Part shown: piece after piece, positions 24,284 to 32,255 of the stretch | Layout of the letters: each line of letters starts with the position of its first letter | Position numbering within the stretch: position 1 is the first letter of the stretch | Assembly: GCA_963835535.1 (NCBI GenBank) | Contig: CAWIFL010000003.1 | Location: 1 to 64,000, forward strand | Origin: Fen-1245 sp963835535 | GTDB taxonomy: Bacteria; Gemmatimonadota; Gemmatimonadetes; Gemmatimonadales; JACORV01 | Direction: 5' to 3' | DNA length: 64,000 nucleotides | Made by a program: the position numbers and the translations under genes | Notes under the pieces: model-generated | Told to the model about the DNA's origin: nothing | The model's database searches: none | What the model saw: the letters and a program-made list of their open reading frames with translations, nothing else

Positions 24284-25208
24284 GGCTCGGGAACCTCCCG
24301 CGGTACCAACCCGTGAGCATCGCCCGCAGCGACGCCGGGTCCACCACGAAGACGAGGGTGACGTGCACGAGGCTGAACGCGACGAACAGCCAGACCGCGG
24401 CGAAGTGCCAGTAGCGCGCCAGCTCGTAGCCGCCGAAGGCCGCCGTCAGCCACCACAGCTGCACCGGCTTCCACAGCGCCAGCCCACTCAGCACCGACAG
24501 CGCGCCGAGCAGCACGATGAAGCTGTAGGCCCCCTTCTGCAGCGCGTTGTGCTTCCCCTGCGGCGGATGGTCCCTCCGCAGGCGCAGGTAGTACTTCTGC
24601 ATCTCGATCGCCGGGCGGACGTCGCGCGGGCGGAAGAGGAGCGGCCGCCACTCGCCGGCCACGAGCAGGTAGCCCAGGTAGAGCAGGCCGTTGAGGACGA
24701 GCGGCCACATCAGGAAGAAGTGCCAGTTGAGGCCTCCGGCGAGCCACCCGCCCAGACGCATCCACTTCGGGGCCTGGTGCATGTCCATCGGGTTGGGGAG
24801 CGGGAGCTTCGTGCCCCGGATGCCGAAGCGCTCGTAGGCGCCGTAGATCTGGAGCCCGCTCGCCACCATGCCCACCAGCACGACCGCGTTGACCCAATGG
24901 GTCAGGCGGACGATCCAGTGGTGGCGGCGCACCCAGGGATGCTCTTGCGCGGGCGGAGGCTCCGGCGCGGCCGGCTCCTCCGCGGGCGGCTCGATCGCCG
25001 CCGCGGCGGCGACAGGCGCCGCCTCGTCCGGCCCGGCTGGCGCCAGCTCCACGGACGGAGACGCACCCTCCTCGGGCGCGATCGGCCCCGCGACCTCCGG
25101 AGGCGGCGCAGCTCCGTCCGCCGGCGCTCCGGCCTGCTGCGGGGCGGCGGCGGGCTCCGGCTCGCGGTTCCCCGATTCGGGGCCGGGTCTTTCCTTGTCG
25201 GGGGTCAT
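24276..25208 (-). CDS. Cytochrome b561-type membrane partner of the molybdoenzyme
   Basis: A 310-residue protein. The first 95 residues are Pro/Ala/Glu-rich and disordered; then come four membrane helices of the cytochrome b561/b6 type, starting with WIVRLTHWVNAVVLVGM (His heme ligand) and including NWHFFLMWPLVL, GAYSFIVLLGALSVLSGLAL and HFAAVWLFVAFSLVHVTLVF. It likely passes electrons between the quinone pool and the molybdoprotein, like YedZ-type partners. The start at 25208 is the ATG that includes the linker. The long acidic N-terminal tail is unusual. Confidence 0.85.
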   Translation of the reverse strand: MTPDKERPGPESGNREPEPAAAPQQAGAPADGAAPPPEVAGPIAPEEGASPSVELAPAGPDEAAPVAAAAAIEPPAEEPAAPEPPPAQEHPWVRRHHWIVRLTHWVNAVVLVGMVASGLQIYGAYERFGIRGTKLPLPNPMDMHQAPKWMRLGGWLAGGLNWHFFLMWPLVLNGLLYLGYLLVAGEWRPLLFRPRDVRPAIEMQKYYLRLRRDHPPQGKHNALQKGAYSFIVLLGALSVLSGLALWKPVQLWWLTAAFGGYELARYWHFAAVWLFVAFSLVHVTLVFVVDPASLRAMLTGWYRGRFPSHD

Positions 25209-25250
25209 TCCTGTACATACTAGCGACTCGCGTCCCGTCGAGGCCAGCCG

Positions 25251-26024
25251 ATGCGCAGGATCGTCCCGATTCACGTCGCCACCCTCTTCCTGCCCGCGCT
25301 GCTCCTCACCGCGCCCGTCTGCCGCGCGCAGCCGACGGCGCGCGAGATCGTGGACCGCGTGGACCGGATGCTGCGCGGCAATTCCAGCCGCGGCGACCTG
25401 GTGATGGAGATCGCGACGGAGCACTGGACGCGCTCGCTCGAGATGCGGGTCTGGTCCCTCGGCACGGCCTACGCATTGATCCGCATGACGGCGCCGCCCA
25501 AGGAGGCGGGCACCGCCACGCTCAAGGTGAACGACGAGGTGTGGAACTACCTGCCGCGGGTGGACCGCACGATCAAGGTCCCACCGTCGCTGATGATGGG
25601 CTCGTGGATGGGCTCGCACTTCACCAACGACGACCTGGTGAAGGAGAGCCGGATGATCGACGACTACGACATCGCGATCGGCTTCGAGGGAGACCGCGAG
25701 GGCGTCGCCGTGTGGGAGTTCGTGCTCACGCCCAAGCCGACGGCGGCGGTGGTATGGGGCAAGGTGGTCGAGCAGGTGCGCAAGGCCGACCTGATGCCGA
25801 CCTGGGCGCACTACTACGACGAGCGCGGGAACCTGGTGCGGACGATGACCTTCTCCGACTTCCGCACCTTCGGCTCGCGCCTGGTCCCGAGCGTGATGAC
25901 CGTGCGGCCGGCCGACAAACCGGACGAGCGCACCACCATCCGCTACCGGCAGCTCGAGTTCGACGTGCCCCTGACGCCGGACTTCTTCTCCCTCCGCAGC
26001 CTTGAGGAGCGCCGGGCGCCGTGA
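25251..26024 (+). CDS. LolA-like outer membrane lipoprotein-sorting protein
   Basis: A 257-residue exported protein with a signal peptide ending at CRAQ. The mature domain follows the LolA/LppX-like pattern: AREIVDRVDRMLRGNSSRGD, EMRVWSLGTAYALIRMTAPP, EVWNYLPRVDRTIKVPPSLM, and MTFSDFRTFGSRLVPSVMTV. Such proteins bind acyl chains in the periplasm. It opens a five-gene operon with an ABC transporter; its stop overlaps the next start by four bases. It is probably the periplasmic carrier for that exporter. Confidence 0.8.
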   Translation: MRRIVPIHVATLFLPALLLTAPVCRAQPTAREIVDRVDRMLRGNSSRGDLVMEIATEHWTRSLEMRVWSLGTAYALIRMTAPPKEAGTATLKVNDEVWNYLPRVDRTIKVPPSLMMGSWMGSHFTNDDLVKESRMIDDYDIAIGFEGDREGVAVWEFVLTPKPTAAVVWGKVVEQVRKADLMPTWAHYYDERGNLVRTMTFSDFRTFGSRLVPSVMTVRPADKPDERTTIRYRQLEFDVPLTPDFFSLRSLEERRAP

Positions 26025-27283
26025 CGCAGGGCGTGTGGTGGCGGATCGCCTGGCGCAACTTGTCGCGCAACCGCCGGCGCACGCTCATCACGGCGTCGGC
26101 GCTCGCCGTGGGTTTCTTCGGCGCCGTGCTGATGGTCGCGCTCGACGACGGGATCGCGGCCGAGCTGGTGGACAACGGCACCGGCGTCCTGACCGGCCAG
26201 GTCCAGCTCCACGCCCGCGAGTGGCGGAAGGACCGCAGCCTCTACGCGACGATCGGCGGCGACTCCGGCACCGACGTGGCCGCGCTGCTGGCGCGGGTGC
26301 GCGCGGTGCCCGGCGTGGCGGCGGCCGCGCCGCGGGTCTGGGCGGGCGGGCTGCTGAGCGCCGGGGACCGGACCGAGGGCGTGGTGATGATGGGGGCCGA
26401 CTTCGCGCTGGAGCGAGGCGTCAGCCGCATCTTCGGCTCGTTCGTCGCCGGCGCCGCGCCGCGCGCCGGCAGCAAGGAGGTGGCGATCGGCGCCGAGTTG
26501 GCGCGCAAGCTCTCCGTGCGGACGGGGGACGTGGTCGTGGTGGTCGCGCCCGCAGCCGACGGCTCATTGGGGAACGACCTGTTCCGGGTCTCCGGCATCT
26601 TCCGCACGGGGCTCCAGGATCTGGACGGCGCGTACGCGGCGCTGCCCATCGCCACGCTGCAGTCGCTGCTGGCGCTCGCACCGGGGCGCATCCACGAGGT
26701 GGCCGTCGGGCTCCCGGACCCGTGGGCCGCGGGCGCGGCCGCCCGGGAGATCGTCGCGCGCCTCGGCGCCGCCGGCGTATCCGACCTCGAGGTCGCGCCC
26801 TGGAACGTGTTCAGCCCCGAGGTCGACGAGTACGTCCGCCTGATCAAGGCGTCGAACGGCCTTGTCGTCGGCATCGTCTTCCTGTTCGCGATCTTCGGGG
26901 TCGCCAACACGTCGCTGATGGGCACGTACGAGCGGCGGCGCGAGTTCGCCGTGGTGCGCGCGCTCGGCGTGGGACCGGCCGGCGTGGCGCGGACGGTCGT
27001 GTACGAGAGCGTCGCGCTCGGCCTGCTGGGTTTGGCGGCCGGCGCCGCCATCACCGCGCCCGTGCTGATGTGGTGGCACCATACGCCGCTCAACCTCTCC
27101 TGGCTGATGGGCAACCTGGAGGTGGCGGGTGCGTTGGTGCGGCCCATTCTCCGGATCGAGTATTCGGTGGACGGGCCGATCCTGGGCGCGGCGGGCCTCC
27201 TCGTGACCGCCGTGCTCGCCGCGCTCTATCCGGCGGTGCGCGCCGCGCGCGTGCCCCCGGCGGATGCGCTCGCCGGCCGATGA
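26021..27283 (+). CDS. ABC transporter permease, FtsX/MacB family
   Basis: A 420-residue permease with one N-terminal helix (after RNLSRNRRRTLITASA), a large periplasmic domain (about 45-260) and three C-terminal helices (LVVGIVFLFAIFGVANTSLM, an Ala/Gly-rich one, and AAGLLVTAVLAALYPA). The end ARVPPADALAGR is the family signature. It pairs with the second permease and the ATPase as a lipid or lipoprotein mover of the LolCDE/MacB kind. Confidence 0.88.
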   Translation: MTQGVWWRIAWRNLSRNRRRTLITASALAVGFFGAVLMVALDDGIAAELVDNGTGVLTGQVQLHAREWRKDRSLYATIGGDSGTDVAALLARVRAVPGVAAAAPRVWAGGLLSAGDRTEGVVMMGADFALERGVSRIFGSFVAGAAPRAGSKEVAIGAELARKLSVRTGDVVVVVAPAADGSLGNDLFRVSGIFRTGLQDLDGAYAALPIATLQSLLALAPGRIHEVAVGLPDPWAAGAAAREIVARLGAAGVSDLEVAPWNVFSPEVDEYVRLIKASNGLVVGIVFLFAIFGVANTSLMGTYERRREFAVVRALGVGPAGVARTVVYESVALGLLGLAAGAAITAPVLMWWHHTPLNLSWLMGNLEVAGALVRPILRIEYSVDGPILGAAGLLVTAVLAALYPAVRAARVPPADALAGR

Positions 27284-28593
27284 CACGCGCGGGCGGTGCC
27301 CCGCGCTCCACCAGCCCCCCGGCGCCGGGGCCGGCCGGCCGCGCGAGGATCTTCTTCGCACTCGCCATCCGCAACGTGCGGCGCAACGCCCGGCGCAGTC
27401 TTCTCACGGCCGCGGCGATGATCCTCGGGCTCGCGGTGCTCATGTGGACGCGCGCGATCGCCGACGGCGCGCACGAATCCTGGGTGACGGGGGCGGTGCG
27501 GATCGGCACGGGCCACGTCGCCATCGAGGCGCCGGATTTCGCGCGGACCGGCAGCCTGACCGACCGGCTCTCCGCCGGGCAGCTGGAGGCCGCCGAGGCG
27601 GCGCTGCGCGCGCCCGGGATCGCGCCGCTGGTCCGAGCCGTGGCGCCGCGCCTCACGGTGAGCGCGCTCGCCAGTTCCGCCGCGGCGGCCGTGCCGGTCC
27701 GCGTCGAGGGCGTGGATCCGGCCGCCGAGGCGGTCTTCAGCGCCCTGCCGGCGAGCACCGTGGGCGGCGCGTTCCTCGCGCCCGGCGACCGGCTCGCCGC
27801 CTACGTCGGCGTCGGCCTCGCCCGACGGCTGGCGCTCGGCATCGGCTCGCGCCTGGTCCTCACCGCGCAGAGCGCCACGGGAGAGATCACGGGGCAGCTG
27901 GTCCGCATCGTGGGCACCTTCCAGAGCGGCCTGCCCGAGATCGACGAGGGGCTGGTCTACGTGCCGATCGCCACCGCGCGCACCTGGTTGGGCACGCCCG
28001 GCGCGGCCACCGCTCTCGCCGTGCTGCTCCGCTCGAGCCGCGCCTCCGACCGGGTGGCGCGCGCCGTGCGGCGCGATCTGCCCCCCGGCATGGCGGTTCT
28101 CGCCTGGCAGCAGGCCGCCCCGGCGCTCGCCTCCGCCGTGCGGCTCGACGACTGGAGCGGCTACGCCTTTCTCGCCATCCTGTTCCTGATCGTCGCGCTG
28201 GCCATTCTCAACGCGGTGCTGATGAGCGTCCTCAACCGCCGGCGCGAATTCGGCGTCCTCCAGGCGCTGGGCCTCACCAGCCGCGACACGGGGTGGGTGG
28301 TCTTCACCGAGGGGCTGGTGCTCTCGGCCGCGAGCGGCGTCCTCGGCATCGCGATCGGCCTATCGGTCACGTGGCTGCTGTGGCGGCACGGCATCGACTT
28401 CTCCGCGTTCATGCAGGGCGACATCACGTTCGCGGGGGCGCTGGTGAGCCCGATCATCGTGCCGGAGTTCCACGTCCAGCAGGTGCTGCTCTGCCTCGGC
28501 GCGACGATGGTGATCGGCGTGCTGGCTTCCCTCTATCCCGCGCGAGCGGCCGCGCGCATCGACGTAGCGGAGGCGATGAAGTTCGACCGATGA
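27280..28593 (+). CDS. ABC transporter permease, FtsX/MacB family
   Basis: A 437-residue permease paralogous to the upstream one: N-terminal helix after RNVRRNARRSLLTAAAMIL, a periplasmic domain, then helices around FLAILFLIVALAILNAVLM, SAASGVLGIAIGLSVTWLL and LLCLGATMVIGVLASLYPA, with the typical RIDVAEAMKF end. A Pro/Gly-rich N-terminal tail of about 25 residues precedes the first helix. ATG overlaps the previous stop. The two permeases probably form a heterodimer. Confidence 0.88.
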   Translation: MTRAGGAPRSTSPPAPGPAGRARIFFALAIRNVRRNARRSLLTAAAMILGLAVLMWTRAIADGAHESWVTGAVRIGTGHVAIEAPDFARTGSLTDRLSAGQLEAAEAALRAPGIAPLVRAVAPRLTVSALASSAAAAVPVRVEGVDPAAEAVFSALPASTVGGAFLAPGDRLAAYVGVGLARRLALGIGSRLVLTAQSATGEITGQLVRIVGTFQSGLPEIDEGLVYVPIATARTWLGTPGAATALAVLLRSSRASDRVARAVRRDLPPGMAVLAWQQAAPALASAVRLDDWSGYAFLAILFLIVALAILNAVLMSVLNRRREFGVLQALGLTSRDTGWVVFTEGLVLSAASGVLGIAIGLSVTWLLWRHGIDFSAFMQGDITFAGALVSPIIVPEFHVQQVLLCLGATMVIGVLASLYPARAAARIDVAEAMKFDR

Positions 28594-29321
28594 GCGACGA
28601 CAACGTGGTGGTGCGAACGCGGGACCTGTGGAAGATCTACCCGCAGGAGCCGGAGCCGGTGCAGGCGGTGCGCGGCGTGACGCTGGAGATCGCGCGCGGC
28701 GAGTTCGTGGCGATGGCCGGCCCGTCGGGCTCCGGCAAGACGACGCTGCTGAACCTGCTGGGCGGCCTGACCCGCCCCACCCGCGGCACGGTGGAGGTGG
28801 CGGGGAACGACCTGACGGCGTTGAGCAATCGCGCGCTGGCCGCGCTGCGGCTCGAGAGCATCGGCTTCGTCTTCCAGGCCTACAACCTGCTCCCGGTCTT
28901 GAGCGCCCTGGAGAACGCGGAGTTCCCGCTGTTGCTGCGTGGCTTTCCCGCCGAGGAGCGTCGCCGCCGGGTGCTCGAGATCTTCGGCGAGATCGGGATG
29001 GAGGGGCTCGAGGACCGGCTGCCCGGCAAGCTCTCCGGCGGCCAGCAGCAGCGGGTGGCCGTCGCGCGGGCGGTGGTGGGCGAGCCGGCCCTGGTGCTCG
29101 CGGACGAGCCGACCGCCAACCTCGACTCGGCGGCGAGCGCGGCGTTGCTGGAGATGATGGAGCACCTGAACCACGAGCACGGCACGACGTTCGTGTTCGC
29201 CACGCACGATCCGCGCGTCACCGAGCGCGCCCACCGCCTGATCCGCCTGGTGGACGGGGCGATCCAAGGCGACGTCCGGCAGGACGGGCAGCCCAAGCCC
29301 GCCGGCCGCCTCGGGACGTGA
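28590..29321 (+). CDS. ABC transporter ATP-binding protein, LolD/MacB type
   Basis: A 243-residue ATPase. Walker A GPSGSGKTTLLN, Q-loop FVFQAYNLLPVLSALENAEF, signature LSGGQQQRVAVARA, Walker B LVLADEPTANLDS, and the H-loop FATHDPR are all intact. The Q-loop text is characteristic of the LolD/MacB group. It overlaps both neighbours by four bases and energises the two permeases. Confidence 0.93.
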   Translation: MSDDNVVVRTRDLWKIYPQEPEPVQAVRGVTLEIARGEFVAMAGPSGSGKTTLLNLLGGLTRPTRGTVEVAGNDLTALSNRALAALRLESIGFVFQAYNLLPVLSALENAEFPLLLRGFPAEERRRRVLEIFGEIGMEGLEDRLPGKLSGGQQQRVAVARAVVGEPALVLADEPTANLDSAASAALLEMMEHLNHEHGTTFVFATHDPRVTERAHRLIRLVDGAIQGDVRQDGQPKPAGRLGT

Positions 29322-30520
29322 CCTGGCGCGGCGCCGTGGCCGCAGCGCGCCGGCTCGCGACGTTCGCGGCGCTGTGCCTCGCTTCCGCCCGCGTCGGCGT
29401 CGCGCAGATCGGGCCGCTGAGCGGCTACGCGCTGAACGTCGTCGGCCTGAGCGGCTCGAGCCCGTTCAGCACCGGCGGCGCGTCCGACTTCCAGCGCCTG
29501 CGCCTGATGCTCAGCCCCGCCGTCGGGCCGCTGCGCCTCGAAGCCGCGTACGAGCAGCTGTTCCTCTACCAGGCGCAGCCGGGCGCCGCGTTCACCGCGC
29601 TCACGCCGGGCGCCGCGGGCGCGTCGGGAGAATGGCTCGACCTCGATTGGACGCTGGCGCAGCGCGGGGACGTGCTGTGGCGGCACCGCTTCGACCGCCT
29701 CGATCTCGCGCTCGCCGGAAGCGGGTACGAGGTCCGCGTCGGCCGCCAGGCGATTTCGTGGGCCACGACGCTGCTCCTGACGCCCGCCGATCCCTTCGCA
29801 CCCTTCGACCCCTCCGATCCGTTCCGCGAGTACCGCAGCGGCGTGGACGCGGCGCGCGTGCAGCTCTTCCCCGGCCCGTTCAGCAGCCTCGACGTCGTGG
29901 TGCGCCCCGAGCGAGGCCCGCGCGGCCGGACGCTCATCGCTGCGGTCCGCGGGAAGATCACGCTCGGCTCGGTCGATCTCTCGGCCTGGGGTGGCGTGGC
30001 GTACGGCGACCCGGCCGCCGCCGTCGGCGGGACCGGCACGGTGGCGGGCGCCGCCTGGCGGGCGGAGCTCTCGGTGCGCGAGGACAGCACGGGAGCGGCG
30101 GCGCCGCGCGCCGCCGCGGGGCTCGACCGGCGGTGGAGCGTCTTCGGGCGCGACCTCTACGTGATCGTGGAGGTCCAGCACGACGGCTTCGCCGCGGCCA
30201 AAGCCGCCAACCTCACGGCCCTGCTGCTCTCGGCGCCCTTCCAGCGCGGCGAGCTGCAGGCGCTGGGCCGCGACGTCGCGGCCGCGGAGCTGACCTACCA
30301 GGTCCATCCGCTGGTGTCCGCTGATCTGCTCACGCTGTGGGACCTGCGCGACGGCAGCCTGATCGTCGCGCCGGGCGCGGCGCTGTCTGCGTCGAACGAC
30401 CTCACGATCCGCGCCGGCGCGTACCTCTCGGCTGGCCGCGGCGCGAGCCTCGCCGTTCTCCGGTCCGAGTTCGGAAGTGTGCCGCGCTTCGCCTACGCGT
30501 CGGTGAGTCTGTTCTTCTAA
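29318..30520 (+). CDS. Predicted outer-membrane beta-barrel protein
   Basis: A 400-residue exported protein with a signal peptide (up to GVAQ) and many short amphipathic strands alternating with turns, ending in SVSLFF, a C-terminal Phe as in barrels. GTG start overlaps the ATPase stop. As last gene of the operon it may be the outer-membrane end of the export path, or the substrate that needs it. No named family recognised. Confidence 0.7.
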   Translation: MTWRGAVAAARRLATFAALCLASARVGVAQIGPLSGYALNVVGLSGSSPFSTGGASDFQRLRLMLSPAVGPLRLEAAYEQLFLYQAQPGAAFTALTPGAAGASGEWLDLDWTLAQRGDVLWRHRFDRLDLALAGSGYEVRVGRQAISWATTLLLTPADPFAPFDPSDPFREYRSGVDAARVQLFPGPFSSLDVVVRPERGPRGRTLIAAVRGKITLGSVDLSAWGGVAYGDPAAAVGGTGTVAGAAWRAELSVREDSTGAAAPRAAAGLDRRWSVFGRDLYVIVEVQHDGFAAAKAANLTALLLSAPFQRGELQALGRDVAAAELTYQVHPLVSADLLTLWDLRDGSLIVAPGAALSASNDLTIRAGAYLSAGRGASLAVLRSEFGSVPRFAYASVSLFF

Positions 30521-30659
30521 GCTCTGGCGGAATGCAGGCGCCGGGGCGACCTCGGCGCGCGCAAGAGGGCGCCGGGTTTGCGCGTCGTGCGGCCCGAGAG
30601 CATAATCCCAACTGCCGGGCCCGCGCACTCGCGCGGCCGCCTTCGCGGAGCACCGAACG

Positions 30660-32186
30660 ATGACCGACGGCGAAGCCACCTCACCGGCGCAGGCGCCATC
30701 GCTCCTCCACAACTGGCTGAGCACGGCCGGCATCATCCTCGCCGCTTCCAGCTTCTTTGCGGCGGCCTGCCTGATCGCCATCGATTCCTTCGTCGGCTTC
30801 AGCAACCCCTATCTGGGAATTCTGACCTACCTCCTCGCCCCCGCCTTCCTGGTGGCGGGGCTGCTGCTCATCGCCGTCGGTGCGATGCGGGAGCGTGGCC
30901 GGCGGCGCCGAATGGGACCGGGAGAGGTCCCCCGTTTTCCGCGCCTCGACCTGAATGTCCCGCGCCAGCGGCACACGTTCATCGCCGTGAGCGTGGCGAC
31001 CTTCCTCTTCCTGATCCTCACGGCCCTGGGGAGCTACCGCACCTACGAGTTCACTGAATCGGTGGCGTTCTGCGGCAGGACGTGCCACACCATCATGCGG
31101 CCGGAGTACACCGCCTACCAGGAGTCGCCCCACGCCCGCGTCGCCTGCGTCCAGTGCCATATCGGCCCCGGCGCCGACTGGTTCGTGAAGTCCAAGCTCT
31201 CCGGCGCCTATCAGGTGTACGCCACGATCGCCGACAGGTACCCGCGCCCGATTCCGGCCCCGATCAAGAACCTGCGGCCGGCCCAGGAGACGTGCGAGCA
31301 GTGTCACTGGCCACGGAAGTTCTACGGCGCGGCCGAGCGGGTCCTGCCCCACTACCTGCCGGACGAGCGCAACTCACCGTGGACGATCCGGCTGCTGCTC
31401 AAGATCGGCGGCGGCGATCCCGCCTTCGGCCCGGCCGGCGGGATCCACTGGCACATGAACATCGCGAGCCGGATCGAGTACATCGCCACCGACAGTCAGC
31501 GTCAGGATATTCCGTGGGTGCGCCTGACCGACTCGCGCGGCAAGGCCACCGTGTACGAGTCAACCGTCAGCCCGCTCACGGCGGCGCAGATCACCGCCGC
31601 GCGCGCACGGTCCATGGACTGCATCGACTGCCACAACCGGCCGACGCACATCTACAACGCTCCGGTCACGTCCGTGAACCTCGCGATGAGCATCGGCCGC
31701 ATCGACTCCACGATCCCCTTCATCAAGCGGCAGGCCGTCCGGGCGCTGGCCGCCAAATACGCGAGCACCGCCGAGGCTCTCGGCGGGATCTCCACCACCC
31801 TCACGGCGTTCTACGACTCCGCGTATCCGGGGCTGGCGGCAGCTGCCGGCGCGCGCATCCGCCAGGCGGTCGCGGAGGTGCAGGCCATCTACACGCACAA
31901 CTTCTTCCCGGGGATGAAGGTGGACTGGCGGGTCTACCCCGACAACATCGGGCACAAGAATTCCGCCGGCTGCTTCCGCTGCCACGATGGCAACCACGCC
32001 AGTGCCGACGGCCGGACGATCAGTCACGACTGCACCGCGTGCCACACGATCGTCGCGCAGGGCCCCGGCCCGGCGGCGGCCACGGTCGCCGGGGCCGGAC
32101 TGGACTTCAAGCACCCCGTGGACATCGGGGAGAGCTGGCGCGCGATGCTCTGCTCCGACTGCCACCACGGGGCGATGGTGGAGTAG
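30660..32186 (+). CDS. NapC/NirT-type heptaheme cytochrome c
   Basis: A 508-residue membrane-anchored cytochrome. Three hydrophobic helices occupy about 20-42, 52-74 and 108-128, followed by seven CxxCH motifs: CGRTCH, CVQCH, CEQCH, CIDCH, CFRCH, CTACH and CSDCH. The first three, with the MRPEYTAYQESPHARVACVQ context, match the NapC/NirT quinol-oxidising module. The extra C-terminal hemes suggest a larger electron-transfer or reductase role. No nitrate or nitrite reductase is adjacent. It stands alone, 139 bases after the outer-membrane gene. Confidence 0.88.
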   Translation: MTDGEATSPAQAPSLLHNWLSTAGIILAASSFFAAACLIAIDSFVGFSNPYLGILTYLLAPAFLVAGLLLIAVGAMRERGRRRRMGPGEVPRFPRLDLNVPRQRHTFIAVSVATFLFLILTALGSYRTYEFTESVAFCGRTCHTIMRPEYTAYQESPHARVACVQCHIGPGADWFVKSKLSGAYQVYATIADRYPRPIPAPIKNLRPAQETCEQCHWPRKFYGAAERVLPHYLPDERNSPWTIRLLLKIGGGDPAFGPAGGIHWHMNIASRIEYIATDSQRQDIPWVRLTDSRGKATVYESTVSPLTAAQITAARARSMDCIDCHNRPTHIYNAPVTSVNLAMSIGRIDSTIPFIKRQAVRALAAKYASTAEALGGISTTLTAFYDSAYPGLAAAAGARIRQAVAEVQAIYTHNFFPGMKVDWRVYPDNIGHKNSAGCFRCHDGNHASADGRTISHDCTACHTIVAQGPGPAAATVAGAGLDFKHPVDIGESWRAMLCSDCHHGAMVE

Positions 32187-32255
32187 CAGGAGATCGCCGA
32201 GCAGACCAGCGCGAGGACGGGGCTCTCGGCGGTCCCGCTCCCGATCGAGGTTGAA

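Noticed and set aside
30660..32186. Naming the cytochrome as nitrate reductase subunit NapC
   Set aside because: It has seven hemes and three helices, and no nap genes are nearby, so only the family-level name is justified.
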